From the NCBI RefSeq assembly GCF_902148855.1, contig NC_043958.1, positions 14,668,369-14,732,368 of the forward strand: DNA of 64,000 nucleotides, written 5' to 3'. Made by a program: the position numbers and the translations under genes. Under the pieces are notes generated by a model. That model had not been told where the DNA came from and did not search any database. It saw nothing but the letters and a program-made list of their open reading frames with translations. This document shows, one piece after another, positions 60,145 to 64,000 of this stretch. Numbering within the stretch: the first letter of the stretch is position 1; every line of letters starts with the position of its first letter. This stretch comes from Sphaeramia orbicularis (taxonomy: Eukaryota; Chordata; Actinopteri; Kurtiformes; Apogonidae).

Positions 60145-60840
60145 CTGATGTACAAATATCTTGGTAGGCATACGGACAACAAGATGGACTCATTCCAGAC
60201 TAAAGATACACTCTATCGAAACAGAGATTTGACTAGTTTTGTTATGGAGAAAGGTCCTAAGATGTCTGTTGGGAAGGCAACAATAAACATGAGGATGCAG
60301 GACGTCAGGACAAACTGGTGGTGGAGGCTGGTTCAATGAGTGGCACCATACTGGATTAAACATTAGAGATGGGTACCAAAACCCACACTACTAAAGACTG
60401 CAACACCAACAAGGTAAGAAAAATACAAAAATCTGTCTCCTATGTCCCAGCCTTCACCTGTTGGTACCCCCAAGATAGGCTCTGGTACCCCCAAGACCCT
60501 CATGAGGACTAAGTGGTTCAGGAAATGGATGGATGGATTAGTCTGTTGTATTACAGCAACATGAAAGAACCAGATCGATAAGCAGGATTGTAAGAGTAGT
60601 GGTATTGATAAAAACTTAACGATACTCATTTGTAGTAAATGTGGACACTGAATGAAGTGAAGAGGATGATCGGACTTGTCTAAAATGTCCTTCAAGGTGA
60701 AGGACATTTTAGACAAGTCAGATCATCCTCTTCACCTCGTACTAACCAACCAGAGAAGCAGCTACAGTAGAGGACTCACCTCAGACCATTTATCACCACT
60801 GCCATCACACTGTACACCTTAGCCAATGGAGGGTAGCCTA
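60145..60840 (+). mobile_element. Decayed LINE (non-LTR retrotransposon) ORF2 C-terminal relic
   Basis: At 60148 the frame YKYLGRHTDNKMD...TLYR resembles the YLGVHIDNKLDW..NT.ALY block near the end of fish LINE ORF2. Farther on, DKSDHPLHLVLTNQRSSYSRGLTSDH (about 60711-60790) resembles the D.(P/S).HPLH....QRS.(Y/F)S.RL segment that follows in the same proteins. The order and spacing agree with one element, with intervening sequence scrambled, a SINE-tail-like piece (about 60470-60540) inside it, and several frame changes. Confidence 0.5.
60657..60735. repeat. 38-bp inverted repeat with 3-nt loop
   Basis: Arms 60657-60694 and 60698-60735 pair at 37 of 38 positions (single A/C difference). The right arm belongs to the LINE relic; the left arm is its inverted copy, probably made by template switching. 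Confidence 0.9.
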
Positions 60841-61731
60841 AAGATAGTCTATCCTCTAAATAATTCACCAGTTATTTGTTACAACTTATTGTTTTTTTGT
60901 TTTCTTTCTATTCTTGAGCTAAAGGACATATGAATTCACCCTGGGGATTTTCAAAGTGCATCGAAATCTAATTCTAAGTATGGAAAAGTGTTCTTTTATC
61001 AGCCTAATGGACCATTTTACATGGTCCAATGGCACTTTGGACCCAGTCCAGACCAAAGATTCACAACGAGATGAGTTGAAAACCTGCAACTACTTGCAAA
61101 GTGCATGTCTGCAATGTCCTGAAAACCTGCCAGTTCACATCAGAACAACAAGATGTGTAGAGTTTCCAAGGCAATATTTCAATGCCCCTCTGTATTGCAT
61201 GTTAATATATGAATGATAACAGTGATAGTGAGCTACTACATGCAGTTGTATTCAGGAGGTGAAAATGAGATCTAGAATTTCTCCCGTCTATTCCCAGAGT
61301 ATAGATGTATCACCAATAAAAGGCAGCAAAAACACAAACTATTGAGACAACATGTGACCAAGAAAGCAGCTGAGAAAAACTGAGAAAACTATATGACACT
61401 ATGTCCTAAAACCTGCTGTTACAGATTTGATAAGCTAAACACTGGTGACACCATCAGCTAACGGCTTGAGATGGGCCAGTTTACACTGCTGCAACCTTTA
61501 CCTGTGAAGTTCTAAAAGGGTTTTGCTTCGACAGAGTTGGTCAGTGAGCAAAAAAAGCTATGTTGCCATTAGCCTCTTTCTATGTGTATTTTAAGGTATG
61601 ACTTAAAGGGTTAGTAGAAATTACAAAATCTGATAAATGTAGTTTATGTGGCTAGTAGTAGGGGTATGGCAGCTTAATATGTCACTGTGGATTGTAATAG
61701 GATGGGTGCTCAAATGAACTATGAGCATATA

Positions 61732-62281
61732 CAGGGTGGGGAAGCAAAATTTACAATGAACATTTAGTTGTTTTTTCTCAGCAGGCACTACGTCAATTGT
61801 TTTGAAACCAAACATATATTGATGTCATAATCATACCTAACACTATTATCCATACATTTTCAGAAACTTTTGCCCATATGAGTAATCAGGAAAGCAAACG
61901 TCAAAGAGTGTGTGATTTGCTGAATGCACTCGTCACACCAAAGGAGATTTCAAAAATAGTTGGAGTGTCCATAAAGACTGTTTATAATGTAAAGAAGAGA
62001 ATGACTATGAGCAAAACTATTACGAGAAAGTCTGGAAGATACTATTAAAGAAGAATGGGAGAAGTTGTCACCCGAATATTTGAGGAACACTTGCGCAAGT
62101 TTCAGGAAGCGTGTGAAGGCAGTTATTGAGAAAGAAGGAGGACACATAGAATAAAAACATTTTCTATTATGTAAATTTTCTTGTGGCAAATAAATTCTCA
62201 TGACTTTCAATAAACTAATTGGTCATACACTGTCTTTCAATCCATGCCTCAAAATATTGTAAATTTTGCTTCCCCATCCTG
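61732..62281 (+). mobile_element. Mariner-like element, internally deleted (550 bp)
   Basis: TIRs CAGGGTGGGGAAGCAAAATT and the complementary end AATTTTGCTTCCCCATCCTG, flanked by TA on both sides. The interior has an N-terminal transposase frame MSNQESKRQRVCDLLNALVT with a helix-turn-helix (KEISKIVGVSIKTVYNVKKR), and near the right end the C-terminal SFRKRVKAVIEKEGGHIE; the catalytic DDE core between them is deleted. The first TIR base pairs match well, indicating a fairly recent copy. Confidence 0.85.
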
Positions 62282-64000
62282 TATTTTTGAAGAAGACTCC
62301 AAAAAAAGACATCATCCAACTCCTTCCACTTTTCCTTTTCCCTTTTGTCAAATCTCTAAACATTTTAAGTCCCCTAGGACAGGCATTACTGCCACTTTGT
62401 TTAGTTCTGCTGCAGGTTTGCCTTCTGTCCCAGAGGTCGCACTCTCCCATTGTTGAAAACGGCATTAAACTGCTGCACTGGCAAACACAATTCATCACTT
62501 GATGGATGATGAATCCTTTAATTTGACCAAGCACAGCTTTGTAGTTCTATAAAGTCACAATCATTTCATTGGTATTGAAAGTAGTTCCATTCTACCAGAA
62601 CCAAAAGAAAAGAAATCAATGCACCTCTCCACCTAAATTTGCCTGCCGCTTCGCCTTAAGATTTTGTTTTGACACTTCATTGCAGCCAGAAGAAGTATGT
62701 AACAGTGAGCAGTAATAGAAAAAAATGAAAACATTGGCTGTTAATGGATTTTTGGAAAACAATGGGAGGCTGTGGGCTCTGGGAGGAAAGACAAACCTAC
62801 AGAGGAACACACAGGAGCTTCTAACTCACATAACCACTGGTGGGCTCAGACCATACTTACTTGGACAAGAAAAAATTAATTACACTATTACTACATTTTA
62901 AATATCAATAAATCATAACCGAGTTGATTAATTGAGGCATTAGTTTAACTGCAAACCAATTATCTGCTTATACAGCAGTAATTCCCAAAGTTTTTTTTTT
63001 CATGGCAGCTCTTTAGAGTAGTTTTTCTGCAGCTTAATAACATCAGACTTAAACTAATACCCAAATGTATTTTAGACACACCACAATTGGTGAAATGCAA
63101 CCCCAGGGAAGCAACCAGAGCTTCAGTAAGTAAAGACTTTTTACTGACATTTAACTTAGTTCCAACAGAGGCTGCTGCCTACATTTAGACTGGACTACAG
63201 TAGGCCTCAAGGTTAGTAACATAAAAGATTTAGATGGTTACATGAATATTTTTTTTTACCCTGAATGTTGCATTTTGATCAAGAGTGAGCATCAATATTT
63301 TTCATTACCAGAGTCAGCTTAAAGGCAAGGATGTGTGATATGCCAAGAAAACATCCCAATCTTCAAAAAATACATCAAAAGACATTTATCAACATATAAT
63401 TTAAAAGTGCATTAAAGGTTTCAGTGCACAAGATTAAGTAAGTGGCCTTTACTGATGAAGTTGACTACCTCCTTCACCCTCCATTACAGTGTGAAAGTCC
63501 ATTGTTATAGCCAGTGTTGTATCTGTTTGTCCTGGGCTTTTGAGTTACAGAAATATTAACTTTGGTCAATGAGGAAGTCAGTTTTGTGCCAGTTAACCTC
63601 CTCCCTCTGAACAACTCATTCTAATGTAGTGAAAAGACTTCCTTCTTATTTTCAGGTGATTATAGGTAACAGGAATGTACACTTACACTGTTATTCAACA
63701 CAAAAAGAAGTGTGTCTTGAGCAACTTTAGAAACATGGTGGCGATACTAAGAGTGGTGGATGTCGTATTACCATGTAGATTTACCACTAATTCTCAAAGT
63801 GGCTACTTTAGGTACATCAACAAAACAAAACAAAACAAAAACCTATGGCCTATGAAGCAGGTTCCGCATAGACAGCAATGAACACCTGCTTATCTTTTTC
63901 TTTGTAAAATGGTCTTACATGTGTTTAAATCTTCAAAATGCCAATACATAAATTAAATAAAAATCAGTGATATAATCACAGTGTACAGTCATTGCCGCTC

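Larger units (their letters stand above)
43201..64000. other. Gene desert right of the gart exon
   Basis: No further exon could be assigned to any family. Contents: TTAA-flanked elements (43508-44053, 48415-48928, 56470-57204), an inverted repeat (45410-46386), a SINE copy (49818-50135), a LINE relic (60145-60840) with a strong hairpin, a mariner derivative (61732-62281), simple repeats, and several GC-rich or homeodomain-site-rich stretches that resemble regulatory DNA (44380-44570, 47170-47480, 51930-52230, 54090-54480, 57430-57720, 58760-59020, 59390-59600). Confidence 0.5.

Overview
The window reads as vertebrate nuclear DNA from a teleost fish, most likely a spiny-rayed (percomorph) species. 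The evidence is a set of intron-containing vertebrate genes with short introns, a fish-type odorant-receptor-like GPCR, and a repeat content typical of teleosts: tRNA-headed SINEs, LINE 3' tails ending in ...AATAAA plus short repeats, hAT and Tc1/mariner miniature elements, and TTAA-flanked elements. The block creb1 - mettl21a - ccnyl1 keeps the order and orientation of the human CREB1 - METTL21A - CCNYL1 locus.

Layout. 1-7.6 kb: intergenic, AT-rich, microsatellites and repeat relics. 7.6-8.8 kb (-): an intronless 373-aa odorant-receptor-like GPCR. 9.0-11.0 kb: a palindromic foldback element, a pair of oppositely oriented SINE copies and an ETS-poor repeat-rich spacer. 11.5-19.7 kb (-): ccnyl1, a complete ten-exon gene for a 341-aa cyclin-Y-like protein, whose introns carry hAT MITEs, LINE tails and a Tc1-like element nested in a hAT-like one. 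20.0-22.2 kb: divergent promoters of ccnyl1 (-) and mettl21a (+). 22.29-23.94 kb (+): mettl21a, a complete 218-aa lysine methyltransferase. 24.0-30.7 kb (-): creb1, a complete 318-aa CREB1 in seven coding exons, a long 3'UTR that meets mettl21a tail to tail, and a GC-rich promoter.

30.8-42.2 kb holds no recognised complete gene: a possible solo LTR, a mariner relic, exon-like duplicated modules and, at 38.4-40.25 kb, a tandem array of about ten tRNA-like units with a period near 155 bp. At 42.20-42.40 kb (-) lies the terminal coding exon of gart, followed upstream by a 720-bp hexamer-based minisatellite; no other gart exon was recognised in the remaining 21.6 kb. 43.2-64 kb is a gene desert with TTAA-flanked MITEs, a 207-bp-arm inverted repeat, a LINE relic, a deleted mariner element and several GC-rich or homeodomain-site-rich stretches that look like regulatory DNA, two with RFX-type X-box palindromes.

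The genes do not form a pathway. creb1 (cAMP-responsive transcription factor), ccnyl1 (membrane-tethered cyclin partner of CDK14/16-type kinases), mettl21a (HSP70 methyltransferase) and gart (purine synthesis) are independent housekeeping or signalling genes. The strongest leads are the tRNA-like array, the isolated gart exon with its minisatellite, an in-frame upstream start for mettl21a, and long inverted repeats. Exon boundaries were derived by hand from splice signals, reading-frame continuity and remembered family sequences; no search was run.
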